Both the position numbers and the translations under genes were made by a program. From Devosia sp. (GTDB lineage: Bacteria > Pseudomonadota > Alphaproteobacteria > Rhizobiales > Devosiaceae), in assembly GCF_028290435.1 (NCBI RefSeq), contig NZ_JAQGJV010000015.1, forward strand, positions 62,001 through 126,000: a stretch of 64,000 nt of DNA, written 5' to 3'. Below the pieces are notes generated by a model. That model was given only the letters and a program-made list of their open reading frames with translations, was not told the origin of the DNA and did no database searches. This document shows, piece after piece, positions 17,027 through 26,347 of this stretch; position 1 is the first letter of the stretch; every line of letters begins with the position of its first letter.

Positions 17027-18222
17027 CGACCTCAATGCTTTCACCTGATGCTCAAGCTACGCTCCTACTTGTGGGGCGATTTGGAAAGGGACAGGCCAAA
17101 CCTCTTACACGCACAGAATTTAATCGTGTTGCTCAAGCTCTACATCGGAAGGGACTTCGGCCTTCGGATCTTTTCCAAAATATACCAGACGACCTCTCGA
17201 TAGATACCGAACGGATTAAGGAGCTAATATCTCGCGGCACAGCACTTGCACTTGCAATCGACTCGTGGAGACAAGTCGGCATACAAGTCGTCAGTCGAGC
17301 AGATCCAAGTTATCCGGCGCGTTTTAAATCGCTTTTAAAAGGAGGATCCAATCCCATACTCTACTACGCCGGGCAGCTTGCCCTGCTTGAAAGATCTACT
17401 ATCAGCGTAGTGGGATCCCGCGACGCGACTAATGCCGGCCTTGAGTTCGCCCGGGGGATTGGGGAGCGTGCCGCTGCTGAAGGCGTCGTTACAGTGTCTG
17501 GAGACGCAAGAGGAATAGATAGAGCTGCGATGGACGGAGCGTCAGAACGAGGTGGCGATGTAATCGGTATACTAGCAGACTCGCTTTCAAAAGCTGTTTT
17601 GACGAAGCGCAACAGACAGGCGATCTCCAGTGGAAAGCTGTTACTCTTATCCCATGTTGAGCCAGACGCACGCTTTACGGTTGCTCAAGCCATGGAGCGT
17701 AATCGCTACATTTACACCGCAGGAGATGCGACCATCGTCGCGGATAGCGATATAAAGGGCGGAACTTGGAACGGAGCGATTGAGAACCTAAAATATCGCT
17801 GGGCCCCAGCTTTTGTCCGTACTGGCAACGACGCGCGAGATGGCAACGTTGCGCTGCTACGGGAGGGTCTAAATGAAATTAGCGACACTTGGCTGTCCAA
17901 GGGAAACACAGTTCAGTCGCTTCTCCAAACCAGCGTAAACACCAAAAATCCACTACCCTTATTCTCTGAAAATGAGCGGTCAACCGGAGCCCAAGAAGTA
18001 AGAAACAATACTCAAGGCGCCTTCACAAATCTCTTCATGGAGCTAATTTTACCCTTGCTTGAAACGCCGATGACTACATCGGCCGTGGCCGATGCTTTAG
18101 GTTTGCAGGTTAATCAGGCCGAGCTTTGGCTTGATCACGCTGCAACGACTGGTCTAGTCTACTGCACTAAAGACGCTCGCTGGCAACGTGTATTTCAGGG
18201 CGCCACTTTCGACACCAAATAA
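17023..18222 (+). CDS. DprA-like protein (ShosA-like partner)
   Basis: A 399-residue DprA/Smf Rossmann-fold protein: ISVVGSRDATNAGLEFARG and VVTVSGDARGIDRAAMDGA form the nucleotide/ssDNA-binding core (~residues 125-175), and a winged-helix-like tail (~340-390) follows. Housekeeping DprA loads RecA on ssDNA in natural transformation. This copy is on a mobile element, diverges from the usual GGARGID-type motif and overlaps a PRTase-containing gene by four bases, so an antitoxin or sensor role as in ShosTA is more likely. The domain call is firm; the role is inferred. Confidence 0.82.
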   Translation: MTTSMLSPDAQATLLLVGRFGKGQAKPLTRTEFNRVAQALHRKGLRPSDLFQNIPDDLSIDTERIKELISRGTALALAIDSWRQVGIQVVSRADPSYPARFKSLLKGGSNPILYYAGQLALLERSTISVVGSRDATNAGLEFARGIGERAAAEGVVTVSGDARGIDRAAMDGASERGGDVIGILADSLSKAVLTKRNRQAISSGKLLLLSHVEPDARFTVAQAMERNRYIYTAGDATIVADSDIKGGTWNGAIENLKYRWAPAFVRTGNDARDGNVALLREGLNEISDTWLSKGNTVQSLLQTSVNTKNPLPLFSENERSTGAQEVRNNTQGAFTNLFMELILPLLETPMTTSAVADALGLQVNQAELWLDHAATTGLVYCTKDARWQRVFQGATFDTK

Positions 18223-18248
18223 GTCAAGGGCAACGTCACGAGCGTTGG

Positions 18249-18836
18249 CTATAGTACCTCGACAGCTCGGGCCATCATCTCATCATTCACGTCGATGTAT
18301 CGCTGGGTGGTGGCTAGGCTGCGATGTCCAGCCAGAGTCATGATAACCTTGGGCGAGACACCGGAATGAGCCAATCGGGTAATGAACCAGCGTCTGCCGC
18401 TATGGGAAGTGGCACCGTCAATGCCGGCCTCCGCGTAAAGTCTACCAAAAAGCTGGCACAAGCTATTAGCTGAGAATGCCCCACGCTTCTGCGAAGGGAT
18501 CAGCGGGTCCGCATTGCGGACTTCCTTGCGCAAGCCGTCGCGATATGCGGCCAACTCTTTGGCAAGCCGCTTACTGAGATGGACAGGCCTGGCTTCGTTG
18601 GATTTGGTGTTCTCTGCCTTGAGGTAAAACTGCTGCTTTAACTCACCATTGGCCCCCAACACATCGGACCAACGAAGTGTGGCAATCTCTCCCACGCGTA
18701 ATCCCGCATAATGAGACAGGAGCACTGCAATTCGATTGCGCGCCGCGTGCTTCCCCTGCCCGACGATGGTAAGCACGCGCTTCAGTTCCGCGTCGTTCAG
18801 CACCTTTGCCTGCTTCACAAACCTAACCTTTCCCAC
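18249..18836 (-). CDS. Small tyrosine recombinase (catalytic domain only)
   Basis: A 195-residue protein that is little more than the catalytic domain: Arg in YAGLRVGEIATLRW, His-Arg in TSHSGRRWFIT, His in LAGHRSLATTQRYID with the Tyr nucleophile following. A full-length XerC/D-type enzyme has ~300 residues with an N-terminal SAM-like domain, which is absent here. It is convergent with the dprA-like gene. About 90 bases upstream of its start lies a palindrome with an 8-base centre that could be its core site. Short recombinases of this kind are common on plasmids and islands. Confidence 0.85.
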   Translation of the reverse strand: MGKVRFVKQAKVLNDAELKRVLTIVGQGKHAARNRIAVLLSHYAGLRVGEIATLRWSDVLGANGELKQQFYLKAENTKSNEARPVHLSKRLAKELAAYRDGLRKEVRNADPLIPSQKRGAFSANSLCQLFGRLYAEAGIDGATSHSGRRWFITRLAHSGVSPKVIMTLAGHRSLATTQRYIDVNDEMMARAVEVL

Positions 18837-18918
18837 TGTGCGCCGTGGGAAAATTATGTTGCCATTTGACTGCTAGAGCGACTGAAGAGTGAGCCACAGC
18901 GGGATCAACGACTTACGC

Positions 18919-18953
18919 GGGAATGTAAGGAACTCCTGAATTCCTTATGTCTG
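18919..18953. repeat. Palindrome A (recombinase-core-like), left side of defence block
   Basis: TAAGGAA (18926-18932) and TTCCTTA (18941-18947) are perfect inverted 7-mers around an 8-base centre, preceded by GGGAATG. The same layout with the same arm sequence recurs at 28642-28675. It lies between the small tyrosine recombinase gene and the HEPN gene. It could be a recombination core, an operator or a terminator-like structure. Confidence 0.5.
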
Positions 18954-19044
18954 CTGAGCGCCCCCCCCAGTCGGTCATTCCCGATGCCGGATGGAACACC
19001 CGCCAGCGCGACGCGGCCCCGGTAGCTGTCACGCGTTCGCGCTA

Positions 19045-20250
19045 TTAGCGCATCGCTGGCAGGCTGGCGGCGCTTGCTTCGATTTTCTCTCGAACCTCGG
19101 GGATGAGCCAGTTCCTAAGGGCGAGTCTTACAACCGTCTCTAACTCGTACTTGGATGAGGCCTGCACCTGAGCAGCGCTCCCACCACCCATGCCCCCAAA
19201 TTCGTTCAGCAATAGTCCCGACCCATGGGCGATCTGGGACCTCAGCTTATAGAACTGGTGCTTCTCTTCTTCGTGGCCGGGTACTGCTTCATCGAGAAGA
19301 AGGCGGAACCCGCGAACTACCCCATCGACATTTCCGCAGTGAGAACAAGCGTGGTCCACAGCCTTGGGGGCAAGGGCCTCGAGCGCGGTTACAAGTGCAA
19401 CCAATCCTGCTGACTCAGAAATCTGCTCTAACCCCGGATACCGGCCATACCAGTGAGCCGCGACATCAAAAGCGTCTCGATCGACTTCACTCATTGCGTG
19501 GTAGTTGTCGAGCATCTCATCGACATCGTCAGGCAGGGTAAACCCTTGAAAACTGTCGACCTGCCCGTGATAATATGCCTCGCTATGGACCTGTCGTACC
19601 GTGGGAAAATCTTTGATTTCAATGAACCCGGAACCCGATGGTAGCGGGTGCGTGTATCCCTTCTGGGCGTAGTAGGATCCACCTGACGGGGTCATCACCC
19701 AATCTTTCTCTCCTGACTGTAGGACCGGAAATATGTGGGCATTAGCAAGAGCATTAAGCAGGGAGATGAGCTTGGACGTTGCAGCGGCTCGTCTTCGGCC
19801 ATCGATCGCGATATGTTCCGTCCCCAAATAGTTGAATTCAATAATGAATGGCCACTTGGCATTAAGCTCTCTCGGCTTCGGCGCCTCAGGGCTTACAGGG
19901 ATTATCTGAAATTCGTCCCGGTATCTGTAGAATCCTCTTATTGGTACGTCCGAAAATGCATGTTGTCGGATGTGGAAGAGTTGCGACGTAGCTATTAGGA
20001 CCTCGAGGCCTGCCTCGATGGCTGCGATGTCATTCTCCCGTAGACCAGGTCCAGTTTCCGCATCACGAAGTCTCCGCTTTTTGTCGAAATGGAGGGTTAG
20101 CGCGATCTCGCCGAACCGATGGCTGCCGTGGGAGAACACCACGCAATCGTCATGAAAAGTCAAATGCCCGAAGTGCCAGGCGACGATCTCCTCGATGTCT
20201 ACAAGGTCAAGCTTGAAAGCGGTCAGGCGCCGAAATGCATCTGATGGCAT
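19045..20250 (-). CDS. ApeA-like HEPN domain protein (predicted abortive-infection RNase)
   Basis: A ~401-residue protein. The C-terminal helical region carries a CxxC (CSHC, ~302-305) and then KLRSQIAHGSG, the R-x4-H signature of HEPN ribonucleases (R337, H342), followed by a long helix. The N-terminal ~250 residues have no family I can name but fit the variable sensor-like region of ApeA-type proteins. HEPN RNases of this type cleave RNA on infection. ATG 20250 is preferred because AGGA lies nine bases upstream; an upstream ATG at 20295 is possible. It is in line with the Gabija-like pair. Confidence 0.68.
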   Translation of the reverse strand: MPSDAFRRLTAFKLDLVDIEEIVAWHFGHLTFHDDCVVFSHGSHRFGEIALTLHFDKKRRLRDAETGPGLRENDIAAIEAGLEVLIATSQLFHIRQHAFSDVPIRGFYRYRDEFQIIPVSPEAPKPRELNAKWPFIIEFNYLGTEHIAIDGRRRAAATSKLISLLNALANAHIFPVLQSGEKDWVMTPSGGSYYAQKGYTHPLPSGSGFIEIKDFPTVRQVHSEAYYHGQVDSFQGFTLPDDVDEMLDNYHAMSEVDRDAFDVAAHWYGRYPGLEQISESAGLVALVTALEALAPKAVDHACSHCGNVDGVVRGFRLLLDEAVPGHEEEKHQFYKLRSQIAHGSGLLLNEFGGMGGGSAAQVQASSKYELETVVRLALRNWLIPEVREKIEASAASLPAMR

Positions 20251-20524
20251 GAGAGATTTCCTGAGGTGCCAAAGGGCAGATATTCTCAGTTTCATCACAG
20301 GCAAGCCGACCGTCAAACCCTCAAAAGCACTCCTCCTCGGATGTCTCCAGCGTATTGCGTCGAGGTCACGCCCCCACTGCAGCTGTTCGATCAACCTTCA
20401 CGCTTTCTAAAAGCGGACATCTGCACGCGCCGAAACGGACGACAAGATTGGGATGGTTTACGGATCGTCCGCTTCTGTCAAAAACAGCCACGGCCGACGC
20501 CGCTCCTTGCGCAGGTGCCTGACG

Positions 20525-22207
20525 CTACGGCGTTCCCGATTGATATGGTATCGCATACCCTAGAAATTCGAGGTGTGGATGTCGGGCAGTGTCCCACGTC
20601 CTGTTTGCAGGAAACCCTTCTGGCCGCTCCCTATTTGCGGTAAACGACAAGAGGAGCTGTTCTTTTGCTCGCGAAATCGCAACGAAGTAGGCAGCGCGCT
20701 GATCGGCAGGATTGCCCCAGAAGGTCTCTTTCTCGACACCCATCACAATGACCGTGTCGAACTCCAGCCCTTTGCACTTATGGATCGACATAACGCGAAC
20801 CGCTTTGTCACCGGAGAACGCGGATAACGCGACACCAACATCTTTCTCATGTGCGAGTGCCTCATGCAGTCGATCGATAGTTTGCCTGACCAGATCGTTG
20901 AGGCGGCTGCCATGTACATAGTCAGCTGACAAGGCGACTATCGCGTCGGGACCCATTACCTTGAACAACTCATCGATGATCGCTTGCAAGCCAGCACGAT
21001 TGCCATGTTCGATCGCGCCGGTTGCGATGGTATTTCGTGTCTCGGTAACGAACCTATTCCAACGCGACCATGCCCTGTACTCATGCTCCTCATCCGCCGC
21101 TTGACTGTAGACCATCAGATCAATCAGACGTCGATGGGCGTCTGGACTGGCAGACGTACCAGCAATTAAGAGCAAATCGACAATCACTTTAACGATTGGT
21201 TCGGAGACAAAATCCTGAGCACTGTCCTCTTCGCGAAACGGGATAGCATGCCTCTGCAACGCCACTCGTAGTCTTTGGCAGAAAAACGGTTGGTCGCGAC
21301 TCACGAGGACCGCAATGTCCGATGGCGCAATTCCATCATCCACAATTCGGCGTTTCACCGTGGCAGCGATTGCCTCCGCCTCCTCGACAGCATCAGAAGT
21401 TCTGATGAACCGAATCACACCCTCGTCGCCTGCGAGTTCGGCATCGTCCAACGCTGCTACGAGGTCCATATTTCGCACCATGGCGTTCTGCATACGCCGG
21501 AGACGGGGCTTTGATCGGAAGTTTTGATACAGACTTAGCGGGGTGGCACCGAAATCTGCAGCGAATGTCTTGAAGATTCCTTCGAGGGCCCCGGCCCACC
21601 CCATGATCTTCTGCTTGGTATCGCCGACCGCCGTCAGTTTTGACGGCGCGTCTAGAAAGCAGGCCTTAATCAGTTGATACTGTTCCTTGGTGCAATCCTG
21701 AAACTCGTCGAGGAACACGTGCCGATACGTCTGGCGGATTGCGTTCCTTGCAATGGCATTGGTCTGCACGATCGTGGTTGCCAACGGCACCATGTCCTTG
21801 AACGTGATAGACTGTCGTTGGACCCGTACCGGGCCTACGCTGTAGTCAGCCTCAAGCTGATCGGCGCCCGTCAGTGCTGTCCGAAAGTGGTCGATGATAC
21901 GTTTCGCGAAGGCGTGAAACGTATAGCTATCAAACCTGCTCGCCAGGTCATAGCCGCAACGAAGTCGGACTCGGGCTTTCAGGTTTTGACTGGCATCGAC
22001 CTTGAAGGAAATTGCCAGAATCCGCTTTGGATATAGGCAGGTTCCTGTCCTCAGCAGGAAGTCTGCGCGCTGGGCAAGAACTTCTGTCTTGCCGGCTCCA
22101 GGTCCCGCGGTGACTGCGAGGTTGTCGTCGATCATCGTGGCCGCGATAAGGGCGTTCGGTTCCAGAACGAGCCCATCGGCCGGCTTCCATCGATCGACGG
22201 ATATCAT
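20525..22207 (-). CDS. UvrD/Rep-family helicase, GajB-like
   Basis: A 560-residue superfamily-1 helicase: Walker A TAGPGAGKT (~33-41), Walker B FLDEFQD (~170), SIHKCKGLEFDTVIVMG (~472) and VAISRAKEQLLLSF near the C-terminus. Its start overlaps the stop of the upstream OLD-type nuclease gene (ATGA). An OLD/TOPRIM nuclease plus UvrD-like helicase as an adjacent pair is the Gabija anti-phage system, where GajB joins the GajA complex. The Gabija assignment rests on architecture and order, not on a database match. Confidence 0.82.
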   Translation of the reverse strand: MISVDRWKPADGLVLEPNALIAATMIDDNLAVTAGPGAGKTEVLAQRADFLLRTGTCLYPKRILAISFKVDASQNLKARVRLRCGYDLASRFDSYTFHAFAKRIIDHFRTALTGADQLEADYSVGPVRVQRQSITFKDMVPLATTIVQTNAIARNAIRQTYRHVFLDEFQDCTKEQYQLIKACFLDAPSKLTAVGDTKQKIMGWAGALEGIFKTFAADFGATPLSLYQNFRSKPRLRRMQNAMVRNMDLVAALDDAELAGDEGVIRFIRTSDAVEEAEAIAATVKRRIVDDGIAPSDIAVLVSRDQPFFCQRLRVALQRHAIPFREEDSAQDFVSEPIVKVIVDLLLIAGTSASPDAHRRLIDLMVYSQAADEEHEYRAWSRWNRFVTETRNTIATGAIEHGNRAGLQAIIDELFKVMGPDAIVALSADYVHGSRLNDLVRQTIDRLHEALAHEKDVGVALSAFSGDKAVRVMSIHKCKGLEFDTVIVMGVEKETFWGNPADQRAAYFVAISRAKEQLLLSFTANRERPEGFPANRTWDTARHPHLEFLGYAIPYQSGTP

Positions 22208-24144
22208 TCCGGGATTGCCTCAAGGGCCGTCATCGCATGGCCGACAAGGCGTTTGAGCGATGGAGGCATTCTCGTAACGAGGATTTCGTCATCGAGCTCC
22301 GCCATGGCTCGAATATGCCAGACCGGCTTGCTGCCGATCTTGAACCGTCTGTGATAAGCCTCGAAGTACGACTGCTGGATGGCGTCGTACTGCCCCTGAT
22401 CCCCGTGCTGTTTTCCTAAAACGGATTTCAGGACTGCGTCGGTCGGTGCAACGAGTTCAGACGCTTCTACTTGGTACGCTTTTGGGAATGCCATCATCAT
22501 GGCAAAGTCGAGATCGAGGGGTGATGAGAAGAAAACGCCTTGGCCCTCGAGCCAATTCAACCAGCCGCGCGTGTCCTGCAAAAAGGGTGGGTGCCCATTC
22601 CAATGGGGAATTTGCCCGATATTTTCCGCGTCGAGGCCCGTGGCTTTTTTATCATCGTACGCGAGCAACTGAGTGCACGCATATCGCACTCTGCCCCACC
22701 CTCCACCGTGGCGCGCGAGGTCGAGGTCGAGCAGTGTCACGAAGGGTATATCGAGCCCGTTGAGTAGTCGCCAGAAATGGTTCACGTGCCGGCCACCGAG
22801 CGGCACAACTGAAATCGACGCATCATCCACCTTGGTGCCGGCAGAGCTTATAAGCCTCGGCAGAACAACCTCTTCGCTATCCCCTTCCCCAAGGACAACA
22901 TAGCGAGAGAAATAGAGCTCTGGAAAAGCCTGAACAGCCTCTTGCACGAATTTGTGGGCGTCAGCATCCTTTTCCTTGTCAGGGAGAATGATTGACCGCA
23001 CTGCGGTTGTCCGATCCGCTGCCAAGCGCAGATAGCGAACGCTTTTGGGGTCGATGCGGCGCATGATCGAAGCGGAATGAGTGGCGAGGAGCGCCTGCGC
23101 GTCCTGTCCTGCAGAAAACACCTTTAGGGCAGCCACCACGCGCCCGAGATAGTGGGACGAAAGACTGTTTTCGGGCTCTTCCACGGCGATGAACGTGAAC
23201 GTAGCTGGGCGAAGTTTGTCGATGTCGAATTCCGCTTTGAGCTCTCCAGCCAGAACTCGCTGATTGAGGTTGTGGATACCCAAGACGATCGAGAGGTAGA
23301 GGATCGACTGCTGACCATCGCTGAGGCGCGAAAAATCTACGCTCTGGGCCTCATGACCAGGAGCAAACACGACGCTCATGTGGCGGAGCAGCGCTTCAAT
23401 CTCGTTGCGTCCGAAAAATACCGACGGACTGGTCAAATAGCTGCCCGTGTGGAGGCTCCCCCAAGACGAAGACAGTTCCTTCGTGACGTTGGTCATTGCG
23501 GCATTGACGGCGAGCGCCGAGCTGATTTTCTCGGTTAGGTCGTCAACGACTGCGCGTTCTTTCGCCCAGTTCGCTGCCCTGAGGACTCGCCCTAAGAGGG
23601 CGCCAGTGGAATAGGAGATGTGATCTGCCGGGTCACGGCGAGCGGGCAGATAGTGTACCTGAATGCTGTTTCGCTCGTGCTTTGCCACGCGTGCCTGTGT
23701 GACAGGGTTTTCCGAAGCATCGACCGCCTGGATGTTGGTGAAGCTCTCCTCGATTTCACCATCTTGGTCGAGCGTCGCAGTTAGGCGAAAACGGACCTGC
23801 GCGGGTCCTGGCGCAGCCTGAAGCTGCATATGGGCGAATGCCCCAGGAACAGCGGCCTTTGGCTTTCCATCATCGACAAGTAGCTCAGGAAACTCGAAAT
23901 CAGCCTCAATCCAGAGCACTCTCTCTGGAGGAGCCTCTTTCTCATTGTAAGGAACATGAAAGTCCGCTTTTCGGATTTTTCGCTGCGATGGGTCGAGGCT
24001 GAACATCCTGGCGAGCGCTTGCAGAGTAGCGGTCTTGCCAGAGCCATTCGGCCCCAGCAGGAAGGTCATGTTTGCCAGATCGATCGTAGTGGCGATCGCA
24101 CCAAAAGACCGAAAGTTGCTCAGTCGCAAACGAACTAATTTCAT
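22204..24144 (-). CDS. OLD-family ATPase/TOPRIM endonuclease, GajA-like
   Basis: A 646-residue protein. N-terminal ABC-type ATPase: Walker A LLGPNGSGKT, signature LSDGQQS, Walker B FIAVEEPENSL and ATHSASIMRR. C-terminal TOPRIM: VLGEGDSEEVVLP (catalytic Glu, ~416) and VTLLDLDLARHGGG (DxD, ~470). This is the OLD class 2 plan; in Gabija, GajA is the sequence-specific nickase inhibited by nucleotides. ATG 24144 is used because a GGGGCAGG ribosome site precedes it; a TTG at 24192 would add 16 unlikely residues. It overlaps the helicase gene. Confidence 0.85.
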   Translation of the reverse strand: MKLVRLRLSNFRSFGAIATTIDLANMTFLLGPNGSGKTATLQALARMFSLDPSQRKIRKADFHVPYNEKEAPPERVLWIEADFEFPELLVDDGKPKAAVPGAFAHMQLQAAPGPAQVRFRLTATLDQDGEIEESFTNIQAVDASENPVTQARVAKHERNSIQVHYLPARRDPADHISYSTGALLGRVLRAANWAKERAVVDDLTEKISSALAVNAAMTNVTKELSSSWGSLHTGSYLTSPSVFFGRNEIEALLRHMSVVFAPGHEAQSVDFSRLSDGQQSILYLSIVLGIHNLNQRVLAGELKAEFDIDKLRPATFTFIAVEEPENSLSSHYLGRVVAALKVFSAGQDAQALLATHSASIMRRIDPKSVRYLRLAADRTTAVRSIILPDKEKDADAHKFVQEAVQAFPELYFSRYVVLGEGDSEEVVLPRLISSAGTKVDDASISVVPLGGRHVNHFWRLLNGLDIPFVTLLDLDLARHGGGWGRVRYACTQLLAYDDKKATGLDAENIGQIPHWNGHPPFLQDTRGWLNWLEGQGVFFSSPLDLDFAMMMAFPKAYQVEASELVAPTDAVLKSVLGKQHGDQGQYDAIQQSYFEAYHRRFKIGSKPVWHIRAMAELDDEILVTRMPPSLKRLVGHAMTALEAIPE

Positions 24145-24188
24145 CCTGCCCCCTGTCGCATGATGTGCGATCGAATCTTTGCATCTGA

Positions 24189-24440
24189 TCAAACTCCAAA
24201 TCGATTTTGTTCTTCAAGGGGCAAATAGGCCTCGGACCGCATTCCGAGCACAAGCCGGGCTGACGCATCCAGTTCGATGACTGCGCGGGGCTGTGGGGCG
24301 CGTTGACTGGACTTGATGGCTGACCGGCTCTTGCGGGATGGATTGCAGACAGGCAGCTTCAGGGATGCAAGATTCCACATCGGACCTTGGCTGGTCGCAA
24401 TCTGGTTGCACTTGGAGCGCGGAACTAGAATTTCGAACAT
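24189..24440 (-). CDS. Possible small ORF upstream of gajA-like gene
   Basis: An 83-residue open frame, ATG 24440, ending 44 bases before the OLD-nuclease start. The C-terminal half (AVIELDASARLVLGMRSEAY) looks protein-like; the first half is low in hydrophobics and unremarkable. No family and no clear ribosome site. It may be a leader gene of the Gabija-like operon or chance. The rest of 24193-24687 holds no gene; at 24540-24556 CCCTTAAAAATTAGGGG can form a small hairpin. Confidence 0.3.
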   Translation of the reverse strand: MFEILVPRSKCNQIATSQGPMWNLASLKLPVCNPSRKSRSAIKSSQRAPQPRAVIELDASARLVLGMRSEAYLPLEEQNRFGV

Positions 24441-24687
24441 CCAATGCGGGCACAGTCGATCGGTAAAGCGCAGCGTTCTTGTCAGCCGCTTAAGACCCCC
24501 CCTCTAACCCTGCCATTCAGGTGGTCGACGGACTATGCGCCCTTAAAAATTAGGGGACAACTCGCACGCTAGTAGCAGGGCGACTACTGACGATAGATGC
24601 GGGGCTTCATCGATCTTGGTTTTCATCCTAGTTCTATGTGTGATCAATAGTTTGCACGTCTCGGAGAATAGGAGGTTTCTTAACATC

Positions 24688-25854
24688 GTGGCGAAGCAAT
24701 CCGCTCATTCCGCAGAACCGATGATTCAAGGAGTGTTCCTGCAGCTGGAGCGCGCGCTCTTCCATCTCGCTCTATGCGGGCATGGCGAGTCGGTAGCCGT
24801 GGAACTGGTGGACGACGTTTCGCGGCATAAGAACGGCACAGAAACAATGCGTGAGCAGTACAAGAACACGCTGGATGGCGAAAAGGAGATGTTCGCCGAC
24901 CGCAGCATTGATCTCTGGCGGACGCTGCAAATATGGGTGAACGACTACCGCGCCTCTGGCTCCCTCTGCTCTCAGTATCTACTCGTCACCAACGCGAAGG
25001 CAGCGGGCGCGATTGTGGATGCGCTGCGGGCGTCGGGTAGCCTGTCAGATAGAGCGACTGCGATTACGACGGCAATGGCCACCGCTTCGCAGGCCGGTCG
25101 CGGAAAGGCCAAGAAGCCATCTAAAATTCAAGCGATCATCAATGATGTGATGGCTTTTCCGGGGCCAAACCTGATCGATCTCGTCGCGAGGATCGAGGTG
25201 GTGGAGGGTTTCGACTACAACGCCATGCGACCCGAACTCGCGACGCATTTGGGGATAGGCCCGGATTTCGATCGCGACGCATTTCTTACCGACCTCATGG
25301 GTTGGCTGGTCGAGACGCTCCAGAGCGCTTGGGGGTCCGGCGTTGCGGGTATAATCACCAAGGAAGCATGCCTACGTCAGATCGACGCCGTCAGGCTGAG
25401 GACGGCTCGGCGCCGATTGTTGCCGAGGCCGTCTTCCGAAGTGATGGTAGGTGATGAACAGGTTGCAAGCGCGCGAGGCCGAGCCTTTGTCGACCATCTG
25501 GGCCGCATCAAGATCGATGACGATGAAGTGCTGCAGGCCATCGAACACTTTCTCCAGTTCAACGTCGAAAGGCATCGGCTGGTCAATGAGGGTGAAATTC
25601 CGCCTCAGGAATGGGTCGATCGGGGCAATCGGCTCAAACAGCGCTGGCAAAGTGTCGCGCGGAAAGTTCGTCTCGACCACGCTGGTAAGGATCGTGTCCT
25701 GCGTGGCCAGCACGTGTTCGCTGACACTACGTATTTTCATAGAGAGGACCTCGCCGGCCACCCTTGCGACGAACTCTACGTGACCTCCGGTCACTACCAC
25801 CGACTGGCCGACGACAACCAGGTCTGGTGGGACCCAGAGTTCCAAGGCAATTGA
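24688..25854 (+). CDS. ABC-3C system effector: nuclease-like N-terminus (DUF4297/Cap4-like) plus C-terminal domain
   Basis: A ~388-residue protein starting at GTG 24688 (GGAGG 12 bases upstream). The N-terminal pattern VELVDDVSRHKNG...REQYKN...DRSIDLWRTLQIWV matches the restriction-endonuclease-like fold of DUF4297/Cap4-type effectors, where E, D and QxK make the active site. The C-terminal ~120 residues, ending VWWDPEFQGN, fit the C-terminal module of effectors in ABC-three-component systems. It is the first gene of a three-gene operon with a middle component and a DUF3732 ATPase. DNA or RNA cleavage during infection is inferred. Confidence 0.7.
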   Translation: MAKQSAHSAEPMIQGVFLQLERALFHLALCGHGESVAVELVDDVSRHKNGTETMREQYKNTLDGEKEMFADRSIDLWRTLQIWVNDYRASGSLCSQYLLVTNAKAAGAIVDALRASGSLSDRATAITTAMATASQAGRGKAKKPSKIQAIINDVMAFPGPNLIDLVARIEVVEGFDYNAMRPELATHLGIGPDFDRDAFLTDLMGWLVETLQSAWGSGVAGIITKEACLRQIDAVRLRTARRRLLPRPSSEVMVGDEQVASARGRAFVDHLGRIKIDDDEVLQAIEHFLQFNVERHRLVNEGEIPPQEWVDRGNRLKQRWQSVARKVRLDHAGKDRVLRGQHVFADTTYFHREDLAGHPCDELYVTSGHYHRLADDNQVWWDPEFQGN

Positions 25855-25855
25855 C

Positions 25856-26347
25856 ATGCGGGAAGATCATGAAGAGCTCATTCTGCGAAATCCGGCCTAT
25901 CTCGCGTGCCTGCTATGGAGCCTGGCGCGATCTTTCGCCGACAAGGGCGATGGGAGATCACCGAACCTCACGCACATGGTGATCGGAACAAGCATGTTGT
26001 TTCACGCCGCCAGCGTGGAAAAAATCTATGCGATGAAAATGGAAAGTGGCCTACTAAAAGCGCTTTCGGATGTGCCCGAGCTTATTGCGGGGGTACAGCC
26101 TAGGCTGGAAGCAGCGTTGCCAGCATGCATGCAGGCGTTGCAGGTCGGCGTGGCAGCCAGGATCATTGGCCGCGAGGGCGGGGAAGGTTTGCCTATCTTT
26201 CCCGCATTAGGGACGAACCTGCCCAAGGCGCTTCGTGATGTCCAAGCAGATACCGGTCATGGCGTTGCCGCGGCAAGGCGGTTGGGCGCTTGGTTCGCTC
26301 GAGAAGACTTAGCAACAGTTCGAAGCCGCATGGGAGTGCGTTTCTGA
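25856..26347 (+). CDS. ABC-3C middle component
   Basis: A 163-residue alpha-helical protein: [20 protein letters not shown] at the N-terminus and [17 protein letters not shown] near residue 130. It fits the small helical middle components that link effector and ATPase in ABC-three-component systems. It starts one base after the effector's stop codon and overlaps the ATPase start by one base (TGATG), so the three are translationally coupled. The assignment is by position and layout. Confidence 0.7.
   Translation: MREDHEELILRNPAYLACLLWSLARSFADKGDGRSPNLTHMVIGTSMLFHAASVEKIYAMKMESGLLKALSDVPELIAGVQPRLEAALPACMQALQVGVAARIIGREGGEGLPIFPALGTNLPKALRDVQADTGHGVAAARRLGAWFAREDLATVRSRMGVRF

Noticed and set aside
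18961-18970. Poly-C run as a phase-variable tract
   Set aside because: The run of Cs lies in non-coding DNA upstream of the small recombinase and is not inside an open frame; promoter effects cannot be judged.
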